From NCBI RefSeq assembly GCF_001039355.2, contig NW_019773519.1, forward strand, positions 13,905 through 77,904: DNA of 64,000 nt, given 5' to 3'. The translations under genes and the position numbers were made by a program. Position 1 is the first letter of the stretch. The number at the start of each line of letters is the position of its first letter. Below, one piece after another: positions 13,801-26,060 of this stretch. The notes under the pieces were generated by a model. It had not been told where the DNA came from. It ran no database searches and saw nothing but the letters and a program-made list of their open reading frames with translations. Origin of the DNA: Lingula anatina. Its lineage: Eukaryota > Brachiopoda > Lingulata > Lingulida > Lingulidae.

Positions 13801-16233
13801 CAATTAATTAACTCATACAATAATTGATTAGATATATATTCACAAGCCTTATTTTTATTTAATATTTCCCTTAATTTGATTTTGATTCAATAGTAAGACT
13901 TATGAAGTATGAGTCTGGAAACGGTTGCTGTTTATATAATGTTGTGTTTTCCATACTGCCACTCCATTTTAATCTCTTTTTCTCTAAACACTTGTTATTT
14001 ATGCTAGGCAATGTTCCGCCACTCACCCTGCTGTCTGTTGATTTGTTCTGAGCAACACCTTGCAGTCTGTGTGGATCTGTTTTACACGGGCCAAAGCTTT
14101 GAAAAAGTCCTGGAATATCACAAATTTAGAAATAAATAAATTTATTTATTTACTAAATATATAAAAATAATACAAAATCAAAATCAACTCCAGGTATTAC
14201 TAATAATTATATATGATAATTCCAAGCACGATGAGATTTATTCAAGGCTGAATAAATACATCATATCCAGGCATTTGCAACTCTCAGTTATATCTCTACA
14301 TCATATGTACCTACAATTGCAGACACACTTACTGGATGCAGGGCACCATCCCGTGTTCCTCTAAGAATTTTCACCTCTTCTGGTTTCAGCTGGAATTTGG
14401 CCAGAAAAGCATCTGCCACCTGTGCTCTCATCTGCAGCCTCTGGCTAATTACACACACAAAAAAAAAGAGGAGAGTAAAATTTATTCTGGAGAATTTTGT
14501 TTTGAAAAGCAGAAGGTGTGCTTACATTATGTATTACAGTCTAAGATTTATTTCTGGTCATGCAAGAGTAATAGCATTCTGAGAATATGACAAGCAGAAA
14601 TAACACCAGGAAGTGTGTATCAGTCGCATTTACCTTTCTGTTTGCAACTGAGTTGTCTGGTTGATCAAATCATGGGTCTGCTCTTTTGCTGCCTGGGAAA
14701 AGAGACATTCTTGATGTGAATCTGCATTTTACATGCTGCAGATATGTCAAAAGTATTGCAAAATAATGATTGTCACAGACTCAGCATATAAAAACAACAA
14801 CATTAACCATAGTAAAAATAATAACTGCATGAAAGACAATTATAAACAAACATTTAACATAAAAAAATTCAAAATTGTAACTTGTAATTAATATCCTAAT
14901 AAACAAACATACATACAGATAAAGGACTAAACACACAAAATAGTGAACCAAAGCAGTACAAAGCACCCTACTTTCACAAAGACTTCTAAAGTAGTTTATC
15001 ATATTAAATTTGACTTGGTCTAAAAGCCATTATTCCATAGGAACAAAAAAGAACAGGAAGTTTACCTTTAATCTAGTGGTCATGTCCTGACAACACTCAC
15101 TCATTCCTTTCACATCTTCATAGACAGAGTCAAGTTGCTGAAAGATGAATAATATTGATTTAAAACAAAATTAACACAAAGTAAGCTGTATCTAATTAGA
15201 ATGTTAAGCGACAAATAACATTTTAAGATGTAAAATTATTTATCTATATTTAATATAAATGAAAGAGAGAGAGAGAGACAGTGAGACAGAGACCTCTTTA
15301 ACTTGCTGGAAAGCCTGAATGAAATCCTCATTGATGGCCAAACTCCTCCTCTCGACATCTCCTCTCAGGTTTCTTCTGTTCCTCAAAGTGTTTTCACTGA
15401 AGAAACTGGACAGAGCTTTGAGGGCTTCCAGCATTTCCTGAAAGTACAAGTGTGTACTGACAATTGAAAATATTTACTTCTGATTTCTTTGAAATAAGCC
15501 AAGGCTTTTACTATTGTTATACTGGCTATCATAAGTACCACATGTATTAATTTTTCCCTTTATTTTTACTTTCACATTGACACAAACCATTTCTTTCAAA
15601 GTAACAGAACAGCTCCAGCTCAGAATGAGAATTGGATTGTTATTGGTAAATAAATGTCCCTGCATAATGATTCCATGGTTAGAAGCTGGATGAAATCGCA
15701 TGGCATTTGAACCATTTGAGCACATGTAATCCCTGGTGTTGTCGGCAGGGTACAGGGGTTTCTGACAGTATAGTGTGGGAAAAAATCCAAATGTACCTGG
15801 GTTCGGGACGGTAGGGGCAATGGTACAGTATTTATAACTTACAAATAGAAAGTAATTTTGCTATATTTTTCTTGGTTCCCATGTAAGTGATCCTAGCGCT
15901 TGTCATCAAAAGACTTATATGGGTAGGTGTTTTTCATTTTAACTATTTATCTGAAGGTTTGACAATCTGGCTGCAGGTACAACTTCATGTAGTTAAGTTG
16001 GAAATTTAACACTACTGCGGTAATTGTTTACGGCCTGCCGACTGCCTGTTTGGTTAGCTGCAAGTTGCATGTAAAGACGACCACGACGAGCTTTGATACA
16101 CAAAGTATACATTCTTTACCTTATCATTATCAAGTCTTGTGTCTAGAATTTTATTCAGTTTTCTAGATAGAGGATTATTCGGCTGAGACGATGGCGAAGA
16201 CGTGTCAGCGGTCTGCTCTTGGATGGTCGCCAT
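7816..16233 (-). CDS. COG6: Conserved oligomeric Golgi complex subunit 6
   Basis: COG6 belongs to lobe B of the eight-subunit COG tether, which guides retrograde vesicles within the Golgi and so keeps glycosyltransferases in place. Coding exons, 5' to 3': 16120-16233, 15294-15437, 15066-15137, 14634-14692, 14333-14444, 14027-14109, 13711-13781, 13241-13334, 12867-12943, 12339-12482, 10956-11020, 10530-10621, 10153-10267, 9744-9875, 9152-9319, 8796-8903, 8597-8650, 8244-8323, 7816-7963. All introns are GT-AG and phases match, giving 643 residues (human is about 657). Recognisable blocks are [94 protein letters not shown] and FFNSLNIHA. The start is the first in-frame ATG (16231-16233), just before the conserved N-terminus. 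The gene looks intact. Confidence 0.96.
12086..12187 (-). CDS. COG6: Candidate 34-codon cassette exon in COG6 intron 10
   Basis: On the minus strand this 102-bp segment is flanked by an acceptor (AACACAG) and a donor (GTCAGA) and is fully open. Both junctions have the same phase as the flanking COG6 exons (12339-12482 and 10956-11020), so inclusion keeps the frame and inserts 34 residues rich in Tyr, Gly and Lys (for example [20 protein letters not shown]) before the [17 protein letters not shown] block. Vertebrate COG6 has no insertion here that I know of. It could be an optional or tissue-specific exon, or a chance open segment; the matching length, phase and splice sites argue against chance. 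Confidence 0.5.
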
Positions 16234-16656
16234 TTTTCAAATCTCGCAAGGTGTACGAGAGCTGAAATTTCACAGGGAAATTCTTACAAACTTACACATG
16301 ATTGAAAGATTTAAATGTCTCAGAATAACAGATTTTAAATTATAGAAATCGTTAATACCATACATAAAGTCAGACTCACATTTTACCCTGAAATAGCTGC
16401 TCATTTTTAACAGGGCGCTTAACGAGATTTCCTGTTCTGCAATCTGATTGGACAATCCTGCCAGAACATGGATGAATAACTCCGCTTTGTTGACATTGGA
16501 AACGTCATCCAGACTCCAGGGCCTAATCCCTTTGACCATCGTTTTTCTGACAGCGGGTTGTTGCCGGATGCAGTGATTTATTTATCAAAAAGACGCTGAG
16601 ACTGTCGCTTTTAGCGCTAGGCATGAAGTTGTGAATAATCCAGAAGTTTACAGAGG
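16234..16656. promoter_or_regulatory. Bidirectional promoter region between COG6 and LHFPL6
   Basis: The COG6 start codon (minus strand, 16231-16233) and a candidate untranslated first exon of the plus-strand LHFPL6-type gene, ending at a strong donor (CAGAGG/GTAAGT at 16656/16657), lie about 420 bp apart. The interval is richer in GC and CpG than its surroundings (for example near 16540-16640). No TATA box is evident. Inference: a shared head-to-head core promoter. The first LHFPL6 exon is predicted from the donor only. Confidence 0.45.
16387..16539 (-). CDS. Possible upstream leader exon / uORF of COG6 (51 codons)
   Basis: An ATG at 16537-16539 opens 51 codons (begins MVKGIRPWSLDDVSNVNKAE) ending exactly at a donor (CAGG/GTAAAA). 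A good acceptor (AATTTCAG) at 16262-16263 lies 27 bp upstream of the COG6 ATG. If spliced, the reading frame continues 18 codons past the COG6 ATG in another frame and stops, so it would be an overlapping upstream ORF and not an N-terminal extension. The peptide has ordinary protein composition but I do not recognise it. It may be the first exon of another gene, or fortuitous. Confidence 0.25.
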
Positions 16657-17129
16657 GTAAGTGGCTGAATTTTATACCATGCATTTCACTTGTTTTTGCT
16701 CTGGGTGATGACTGAGGAGATCGGTTGACACGACGGTTAGATTAAGGCGAAAGGGAAGGACGGGTAGTGCTCGCTTTCCGCATGCCACAGTTCAGTCGGT
16801 GCTGACACTGCGTAACTTCTGGAGGTGGAATATGACTTTTTGGTGAGGTAATACCAGTCACTGGAGTCAAAAACTGAGTAATATAGGTCTTGGTAGCTCG
16901 ATAGGGGAAGGTAAGGGACAGCTTTATTTTTCGTATATGTTCAGCAGTTTTCTGGGTTCGCTGTTTAGTGTCTATTTTGTCTTACCAGTAATTCTCAATT
17001 TCATATTGCGAAGTTAGCCTTCATGTAATCAGTGATCCATTAGTAGATTTTGGTATTGGATAATCTGCAATATATTGAACTGATACAATGTACCCAAGAA
17101 TTTAGACTGGTCGTTAATTAGTGCGCCGG

Positions 17130-17135
<6 letters not shown>

Positions 17136-17197
<62 letters not shown>

Positions 17198-17198
17198 T
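17136..17198. repeat. (CT)n(CA)n microsatellite
   Basis: About 20 CT units run directly into about 10 CA units. A very similar compound tract is at 35694-35757. Open reading frames through it are artefacts of the simple repeat. Confidence 0.95.
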
Positions 17199-19791
17199 TC
17201 GAGCATAAGAATACATGCACACAAGCAAACACAGACACATTTTCTTCTTACATGCACCTGGTATCTTATAGTATCATATGGAAGATACTATTGTATTAGA
17301 TTAGAGAGCTGATAGACCTGTTAATACTTACAGAACTTTAGTATTAACAGAACATGGTACATGTGTTTCTTAATAGCAGTATTTGGCTGCTAAATGCCAG
17401 TCACATGCTATCTGCTGTAGGTCCAGTTTCTCTTATTTAAAGCACCTGTCAGAGATTTCGGTTAGTTTGGTTATATACTGAACAAAGCTTTAAGGCCATC
17501 TGAATCAATTCTGGCTTGTTATTACAATGGCAAACTGTATCTTCTGACCTGTTTATGAATATTGATGCCAAATATTTGCAGATAACAATAGACTTATCGG
17601 CTGCCGTAACTGTTTATCTCTGCCAGTGGCCTTTCAGATGTTAACTATTACAGAATAAAAATATAAAATCTGTAGATATTAAACTAAATTTCAACTTGGA
17701 CCTGCCTTTGACATTGCATACCTATATGCAATAGTATGATTATTCAATAGATGTTTTAATTACAATTAACAAACACAGGCTCATATACACGCTGAAGTCT
17801 GAAATCAGAAACATTTTGGTCACTTTCAGATTGAACTGCACTCAGTCACCACCTCTGTATTTGTCCACAATAAAGCTTCTGTCACATCATAATACTAAAT
17901 GAAGTGCTGCTTACTTAATGTATGATATGTTTATTTAGCAGCACATTAAATAGCATTGCACACAATGTCAACATCTTAATTGGTGTTTACAATACAACTG
18001 TTAGAGCAGAATGTTTATGATGGCCCTGGTTCAAGACATATATAACACCTCGCTAAGAAAAATATGCAGTAAAATATTAAATGCTGAGTAGATTCTACTA
18101 CTAAAGTGTAAAAATTGGTTTTTCCCATAGGGACTGTGACCCAGTAAAAAACTGCACTTCAGGAATGCATTTATTTCATAATATTTGCACAAAGTTAATC
18201 CAATAAGATGTTACCAATCTGAAAAGTATTTATGTCATATAATAAGTAATAAATCAGTATAGAAAAATTAACAACTAAAATATAATGACAATCAAGTGAA
18301 AATAACTATAGAACTACTTGTATACAGGTAAGAGCAATACAAAGATGAATCATTTTACCACATCCAACATGGACATGGTTGAACCAACAAATGCTTTCCT
18401 TATAAGTGGAAGGAGACAGATTAATTACTGCTGATAAACAATTCCTTAAAAAGTCTGAGAGGAAGTATTAATTACTGTTGATAAGCAATCTTAAGTATCC
18501 CACACTGAGTAGCACAACCCTGAGTTTCCGAGGTTAATGGAAGTTCAACTTTCTACTACCTGCGTGCCCATCTTGTTTCCAGTAATCCTTTGGAGTCAGG
18601 GTGACTGGATACAGTGTTAAACACAAAGTAGTTGATTTTAGTTTAAAGACTTCAAACATACTTGATCTTTTTAAACAAAAAAAAAAAACATAATTGGTTA
18701 ATTTTAAATTAAGTGACCACAACCTCAAGTTACATCCATTTCCATTGACAGTGTAAAGTTGGGTCCATTCAACAACCAGTCAGGCACATATAACAGCCCC
18801 ATAATTTGGCAGGCTGCTACCTTTGATAAGTGGCAGGTTTGAAGTTTTTTTATCGCCAACAGAGGCAATTTTGCTTAAGTCCTTGAAGTACCTGGTTGAC
18901 AGCCTAAAGTGGCACGACAAGGAAGATTCGAGATTAAGCCATAAACTTCTTTCCCCTCTTCCTTTGTTAAATATGACACTTGAGAAATTATTCTACTATT
19001 ATTGATGTGAAAATGGATGTGGTTGATTTTTTTCTCCCGCTTTGTTCATTGTAATGTGAGACGCATGTTTTTTTGCAAAATGCCATAAGGGACATCGCAA
19101 AAAGTGCCTCCAATATCAAGGGTCGCACCTTGAGGGGGGGCTGGAGAAAAGTGAAAAGACCTGTCATTTTGTAAAAAATGTTGATAGTGATAGTTTATGC
19201 GGCATGAAATGCGTATATCCATCACATTTGCAGGCTTGCTATTTTCAGGAGCAGGTCAAGAGATGTTCTCTGACAGTCTTCCACATTACTTTTGTTGATT
19301 CAGCCTCCATTTCTGACCATCTTCCGACAGAAAAATTTAGATACCCGTCAGTGTCAACTTGAAAATCTGACCATCTTCCGGGAAGACCCAGAAGGTGCCC
19401 TCAGTCTGCCCCTGATATTGCTGTGATTTGTATTAATGCCATACACAGTATGTAATAGTGTATGCAATAATGGGAGAATAGACATTACAAATCGCTTGCC
19501 GAACAATTGACCTGATCATAATGAAACAAGGCTTAGATATTTTATTCTTATCCCCTTCCTCTCGTTTGACTGTCAAGAACAGACAAAGACTGCCTGATGA
19601 CCAGATATTGATTTTTACAGGAAAAAATCTCTGGATAAGCAAGATTATGATGATTCATGCAATTTATCTTCTACTGCAGGAGAAAAAATTCTTTCCACCA
19701 GAGATTTATACAATGTTTTAGAGTAAATTTGTAGTCTGCTTGATTAAACATAAATTCAGATTTCATTTCATTGGATCAATTAAAAGACTAA

Positions 19792-20005
19792 GACCCCATT
19801 TCCAGAGATTAGATCGATCTACTTTACATCGACCTAACTCCCTGGGGGTTCACGCTAAATAGCTGTCAGCCGAGCGGGCACGAAAGTTTACTTTCTCTTA
19901 CAGTTTGTAGTAGGCGGGACAGACATTAAAGCCGGATTATCTGACAGTAATCTAGTGAGACTCCCCACAGGGATAGATCGATCTAAAAGCTCTGGGAATA
20001 CGCCC
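19792..20005. mobile_element. Palindromic-end MITE, copy 1 (214 bp)
   Basis: Ends are inverted repeats containing TCCAGAG and the palindrome AGATCGATCT. A TAA triplet flanks both sides (19789-19791, 20006-20008). The interior shares CTCCCTGGGGGTTCA, TCAGCCGAGCGG, TAGGCGGGACAGA and CTAGTGAGACTCCCCACAGG with the copies at 20970-21195 and 49488-49712. It has no coding capacity, so it is a non-autonomous DNA transposon with a 3-bp target duplication. Confidence 0.8.
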
Positions 20006-20433
20006 TAATCCACTTGAAAGAACTGTTACACCTGTTTTATAACAAGAAAGAAATGGCAAATGTTTCAGACGAGTACGCACTTTATTTAAGTCTTCCACTA
20101 TGGATTTAGCTTTAACTAAAGTTCAGGCTATTTAATCTTGTGTATCACAAATATATAAAAATCTCTCAGGACATTGACTGACAGCAACATGGCCATGCTA
20201 AGTAGTTTACACTTCCTGCAAATGTGGCTTACATTCCTTGACAATGACATGGAGATGTTTGTGGCATTACAGAATTGCTAAGGATCTCATAGTGTAGCAC
20301 TCTCTTCACTAGAGTACTGTACACTGATCAGTCTGACTGTTGCTGTTAATTTTTATCCCAATGCTCACTCAAAGGAGTGTCTGATATTTAAGCCATATTT
20401 CTGGTATGAGTTGGTTCTGTTGAAGCTTTGACC

Positions 20434-20471
<38 letters not shown>

Positions 20472-20488
20472 CCCACTGCCCCCAACCT

Positions 20489-20812
20489 CAGGCCTACCCA
20501 ACTACTGAGTACCAGACTAGGCACCGACTGATCCCGAATTCACCGGTAGATCGGACCACACTACCCTTTTTAAGGTGTGCGTCAGTACATGCTTCAATGT
20601 ATCAGTCGCAACACCGCTCTTGCCTAGTACGCGATGTGATAGTGATGATTTTCAGCGGGGTTGAAAATTAGTGCATTTCATCTCAAAATTTGTTCCGGGG
20701 TATGATGCTGTGAAATGCATACTGACATACACCTTGAAAACAGGTAGTGTGGTCTAATCTACCAGTAAATTCGTCATCATTCGGTGCTGAGTCTGGTAGT
20801 TGGGTAGGCCTG
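20489..20812. mobile_element. Foldback-type element with roughly 110-bp inverted repeats
   Basis: The left end begins CAGGCCTACCCAACTAC and the right end is its reverse complement (GTAGTTGGGTAGGCCTG). Homology between the arms continues inward through CCACACTACC and AAGGTGT, about 110 bp per arm with small indels, around a central portion of roughly 100 bp. No ORF. This is a non-autonomous inverted-repeat transposon next to a (GA)n tract. Confidence 0.75.
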
Positions 20813-20969
20813 GACCTGTGTAAGAGAGTGCATCAGTGGAGGTGAAGTGCGGTATGCTGAGAAGATTAGCCGTATCATCAATGGAAGAGGGATTAAGGGG
20901 AGTTACACACCAGTAAACAACCTACCACAGGAGTCCCACTGAAATATGTACTTACTTAATATAGACTAA

Positions 20970-21195
20970 GGGTGCTTTCCCAGAGATTTAGATCGATCTA
21001 AAGATTAAGTTTTAGATCGACCTAACTCCCTGGGGGTTCAGGTTAAATTGCAGTCAGCCGAGCGGACACCATAGTTAATTACCCCCTTACAGCTTTTAGT
21101 AGGCGGGACAGATGCTTAAGCCGGCCAAGCTGACAGTAATCTAGTGAGACTCCCCACAGGGATAGATCGATCTAAAAATCTATGGAAACGGGGTG
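20970..21195. mobile_element. Palindromic-end MITE, copy 2 (about 226 bp)
   Basis: Same family as 19792-20005, with about 85-90% identity by eye over most of the length. Ends GGGTGCTTTCCCAGAG and GGAAACGGGGTG, with AGATCGATCT just inside each. The flanking duplication is not clear here. Confidence 0.8.
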
Positions 21196-22897
21196 ATAGT
21201 CCTTGTAGTATTTCTAGTCTTATGTGTAACAATGTTAAACTTTGTAAAACTCTGGATGAATTTTTAAAGCTTTATAAGGTCTGTACAGCTGCTGCAGTGT
21301 TGTTTGTATTATGACTTGGTGGTAGTAATTGTCTTCTCAATTTAGAGGTTTCGATGCTCAGTACCTCAGTGCATATGAGCTTGCATATACACTTATATGT
21401 ACACACATAGGCCTACTTAAACAAACTTGATTATTGTTTTAACTTTTTCATTTTTTTTTTTTTTTTTCATTAAATGAGAAAGCCAGTCAACTGTTTTGAC
21501 TTGGTGAAATGTATTAATGTTTTAGGCAAGGGTCTAAAATGAGAAATCCAACTAGGGCTGGTGTAAAAGTCTGCATAGGCACAGTCAACTTTACACCATA
21601 TACCATAATACCATTTAAGTAAAATTGTAAAATAACAAGCAGCTTAATTTTATGTTAGTATTGGCTTTCAGTTTGATCCCAAGAACCCTGTAGTTTACTG
21701 CACTTCAGTGAATTTTACAAGGCTATCACCTCCTGAGTTTGAATTAGGCAACAATATCTACAAATGTATTACTTTGTTCACATTCAGTAGCTACTTTTAT
21801 TTGCTGGTCGAGGCTCCTAATCCTTGTGTTTATTTTCTAAACTGAGCCATGTTTTAACAAGCTATTGACTTACTAAACCAGTGTTTTAAGAAGCAGAGGG
21901 TTTTAAGTAAGTGCAGGGAGTTAAGGTTAAGTAACTGTGTAATTTACTGTGTGGAAATTAAGTAGAAAGTCGTTCAGGTGGAAACTGCACTTTTTCATTT
22001 AAAGGGTAATTTTGAACAGTTATAGACTGATTGAACTACAGCGTGTTCCACATCAGTAAAGCACTGTGTAAATGTGTGTACATAGTTAAATACATTGAAA
22101 TAGATTGTAATGCTGAATTATACTTATAGTCTTTATTTTGATACATTTCATTCATCATTTTGCACAAGTAGAGGAGGTTTTTGTAAAACAGTATAAGCAC
22201 TAGCTAGTAGTAGACTTGTAGGTAACATGTTGTCCAAAACCTGGACAGTTTTTCAAAACATGATCAGACAAAGTTTCCTTGTGAAGAATGCAATGTTGTC
22301 AATGGTCAAACATTAAGTACTGATATACATGTACTGACTGACTGCTGAGAAATAGATTCAAAATTGTATTTGTATATGTTGGAAATGCAAATATAAGCGA
22401 TTATCTGCAACATGAAACATGATAAACATTTCCTCTTAGCATGCATGTGCATACATGCATGCAAATACACATGGTCATTTCTGTCAGCATTTACCTTGGA
22501 AAAAAATACACACATCATTCTCAACAGTTGATCCTGGCTTGATGAATTAGCAAATTAATCACTTCAGATCAAAGTGTTAATTTTATGTTCTCTGTGCGGC
22601 TTTGGCACATATCCTAGACTAATGTCTATATCCCAAGCTTTATCTTCAACAAAAAACCCCAAGGTGTGCACATTCATTATACACCTCAGAGGCCCCATGA
22701 TCTAACAGTTCTATCAGACATATGTATAATGAGTTCGTTGATGGGTTATACATGAGAGAGGCATATAGGCTAACTCACAGGGGAACGGCAATAAGCGTAG
22801 ATGTGAGAATGACTAATGTCTATTTTCTTCATATTTCCAGACTTTATCTGAAGAAATATAGTCTCCGCACACCCCATCATCAGCTTAAAGCCTCGAA

Positions 22898-25800
22898 ATG
22901 GTGGATAAATATAACTACTACAAGAACAAGCTGGACCCTATGAAGTATAGGGCTGGCAGACAGAGCATGGGGACCAGCCTTACTGGAGTCGGATATCTCT
23001 GGGCCTTTTTATCCATGATATCCATGGGGTTATCCGCCACAGGATTCTACTTGCCATTTTGGCTACAAGGAACAATGCCTGGAGTAGAGAATAACAGAAC
23101 TTCAATTCTGGTAACGTTCGGACCATTTCGGAGGTGTACATATCCCAGGATAGACCCTGACACGCAAGCTTTGCAGATTATAGAGGAGTGTGGACGATAC
23201 ACGACTTTCACAGATATTCCCAGTTTTTCGTGGCAACTTGTGACCATACTCGTAGGAACTGGATGTGCTCTGTCAATGCTTGTTGCATTTACTGCCATGT
23301 TTTCCTGTTGTGTACGGGATGTAATATCACAAACTTTAGCTCGAGTTGGAGGAGGCCTCCAGTTAATAGCAGGTGAGTTGATTCAGGTGTGATGTACCCT
23401 GGGTTTCAGAGTTTAATGCAAACTCACTACAGTTATCAGCATTGGGGACGTCTCAATAGTCCGAAGATTCATTGGTCCGAAAAATCGTAGCATTTTCATT
23501 AGTTTTTTAATCAAGGGTTTTTGGTACGAAGGTTCTATAGTGAACATTCGGACTGTTGAACCTTCAGACTATTTCGGCGGCCCCATCAGGATAGCTAATA
23601 TTGTGCTGTTTCCAGTCAGCAGTAACAGATCAAGATGGCAGCAGAGAGGTAGAAATATGTAACTGTCATTGTTCAGTAGGGGATTGTGGGAGTTTGACAG
23701 GACTGTCCTTTTGGCAGAGAAAAGAGCCACTCTGAGTCCAAGTCTTTTAAGTTCTTTGAATACACATGTGGTAGATTTGAAGTTTCTAGCTACAGTTCTG
23801 TGTTGCATATATATAGTGTCTGTCTGTACAACACTTTATGCTGCACATTCTGTACAACAGTTTTCCCTATTGGCTAACATTCAGAATACACTTTGTCCCT
23901 GGAGAGAGAAGACCATTACAGTGTTTCCAGCACCTTTATTGATAAAGATGAATTACTCTACCTGATCCACTTAGCTCTAATTGAAAAGATGCTACCATTG
24001 CAAGTTCTGCATACAACCATAATTTTCACTTGCATGAATACATGTATCTTTCTCCATTGGGACTAGTATTCTAGCTATAAATGCATTGTAAATGCAAGCC
24101 GTTTTCCATGCCTAGTGTTAAATGCAATGTGCATAAGCCGTAACAACGTTCACTCCCTCAGAAACTGGCACTGATAACAAGTCCATGTGTTTCTGCAACA
24201 TTTGGAGACTATTTAAAGGAGGCAATTTACAAGGAAAAAATGCAAATACATGTTCAGTTTTTTTATGAATTATTTTTCTAGCTTTCAACCTGTTTTTTTA
24301 TCCACCACCATTTAAGTCTTGCCCAGTATAACGTAGGTTGTTAATCTAAAGGACATATTTTGCATCAGGTTTTCCTATTATTTATTTTTTTGCATTAAGA
24401 GGGGGTAATCTTGCAGTGCAGTACAAAGTACCAACCACTGAAGCACAGCAAAATACCAGAAAAAGGAGCAGTGGAATGTTTATACACTTACAGATATAAA
24501 ATATGGTGCCATAAAAACAGAATACAATAAACAAATATAATGCAATAAGGAAGTAATGATATATAAAAACAGTACAGTGTGAAATATGTAAAAAAAAAAT
24601 TAGAAAAAATTTTGTAGGTTATTGCGTGGCAGAAATGTTGATCATACACAGTAGGGAAATAAGTTATACAAAATAATCATATGGCAGAGCGTGTACAAGA
24701 TTCCCACAGCCCACGGTAATCAATGCATGTGATAAAGGATGACTCTATGAGAAAACCAGATATTTTTTTAGTGTGACATACGAGTTTCAAAGCTGACTGT
24801 TTAACTTTTAAAAACTTGTATATTTTTAGTTCTTGAATTCGTTTCAAGAACAAGTTATCTCAGAAAACTCCGGATGTAAAATGTCTGATATTAGATTGAC
24901 TTCTGTATGCAGTAGATGTATGACCAGTAGGGACATGCCATTGTCTTTTACAGTGCAGTAGCCAGTCATTTATAAAGATAATGGATGACACTGTCAGATG
25001 AAAAAGGTCCTGAAGGAATGTGCACAGTAGCTTCACTTGTCTCTCCTCTATCTTGCTGACCAGTCTCCCATGTTATACAAACTGGTTATTTGTTGTACTG
25101 CCCCTGTTCACTGTACTTTTGTTATTTTAAAGCCAATTATTTTCAGTAAGTGTTATTTATGTGGCACGACTAATGATTGCTTTTACCTTTTTAAATGGAG
25201 TGCTTGTAGTGAATGCTTGAATACATCTTGTATATATATATATATGTGATGTAATGTAGAGTTTAACAGGAGTTATTTGGCACATTTGTGGTTACAAAGA
25301 GCATCTCTCTTAGATATATCCCCCCCCTCCCCACCACCATATACTTCATGTAAAACAGCAGAGTTCTGTTATATTGACACTGCAAATTTAGAATTTAGAA
25401 CCATGTTACAGCAGAGAAAGGAAATTAATATTTGTGAATGGTCAAGGCCTATATTTCTGTGGAAGTCAGCACTATTATTTCTTGATCCATTTGGTGTTCT
25501 TTTTTTTAGATGCATAATATACATGTAGAGCGCAATGTTCAAACTAAGCTTTCTGGAATATGTTTCATTTCACAAGTGTTTAACCTGGCAGACCTGCTAG
25601 AAACATCTGTCTAACTGGATATCCTCACACAAAAACTAAAAGATGCACGTGTTCCGCAATAGCTTACACTTCCAAGACATTTTATGTTTTTAACGATACA
25701 TGGATTTGTGCGTATGAGCATACATTTTACATCAGCTGGTCATGCTTTGATTTCACCAGGGTTTTCCTCCAAGAATTTCCATCTTCAACTCCTTTATGTC

Positions 25801-26009
25801 TCTAAGTCCAATTACAATGCTCGGGCATGGTCCCATTAAAAGAAATAGATCTTGGTATAAGGGCATGAAGTAATGAAATAATGACTAATGCATGGAGTCG
25901 TATGATTATGTTATGGTGGGTATGGATTTAATCATCAATGTGGATCCTTCAGATTATCCAGATACCAGGGCCCTAATCAGCTGCAGACTTAGCCGGTCCC
26001 AGTTTCACA

Positions 26010-26060
<51 letters not shown>

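Larger units (their letters stand above)
16657..22840 (+). other. 5' intron / upstream region of the LHFPL6-type gene
   Basis: Non-coding on reading. It would be intron 1 if the donor at 16656/16657 is used, joining the acceptor ATTTCCAG at 22840. It holds a (CT)n(CA)n microsatellite (17136-17198), a (GA)n tract (about 20432-20471), two copies of a short palindromic transposon (19792-20005, 20970-21195) and a 324-bp long-inverted-repeat element (20489-20812), annotated separately. Confidence 0.4.

Noticed and set aside
15474-15820. Two overlapping open frames in COG6 intron 1 as a nested gene
   Set aside because: Both frames are open over the same stretch, neither has a recognised motif, and the splice context is weak. 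A nested exon cannot be excluded.
16387-16539. N-terminal extension of COG6
   Set aside because: After the only plausible splice, the frame does not match COG6; the conserved N-terminus starts at the ATG at 16231-16233.
26011-26057. Processed pseudogene tail
   Set aside because: No coding remnant or target duplication is seen next to the poly(A) run.
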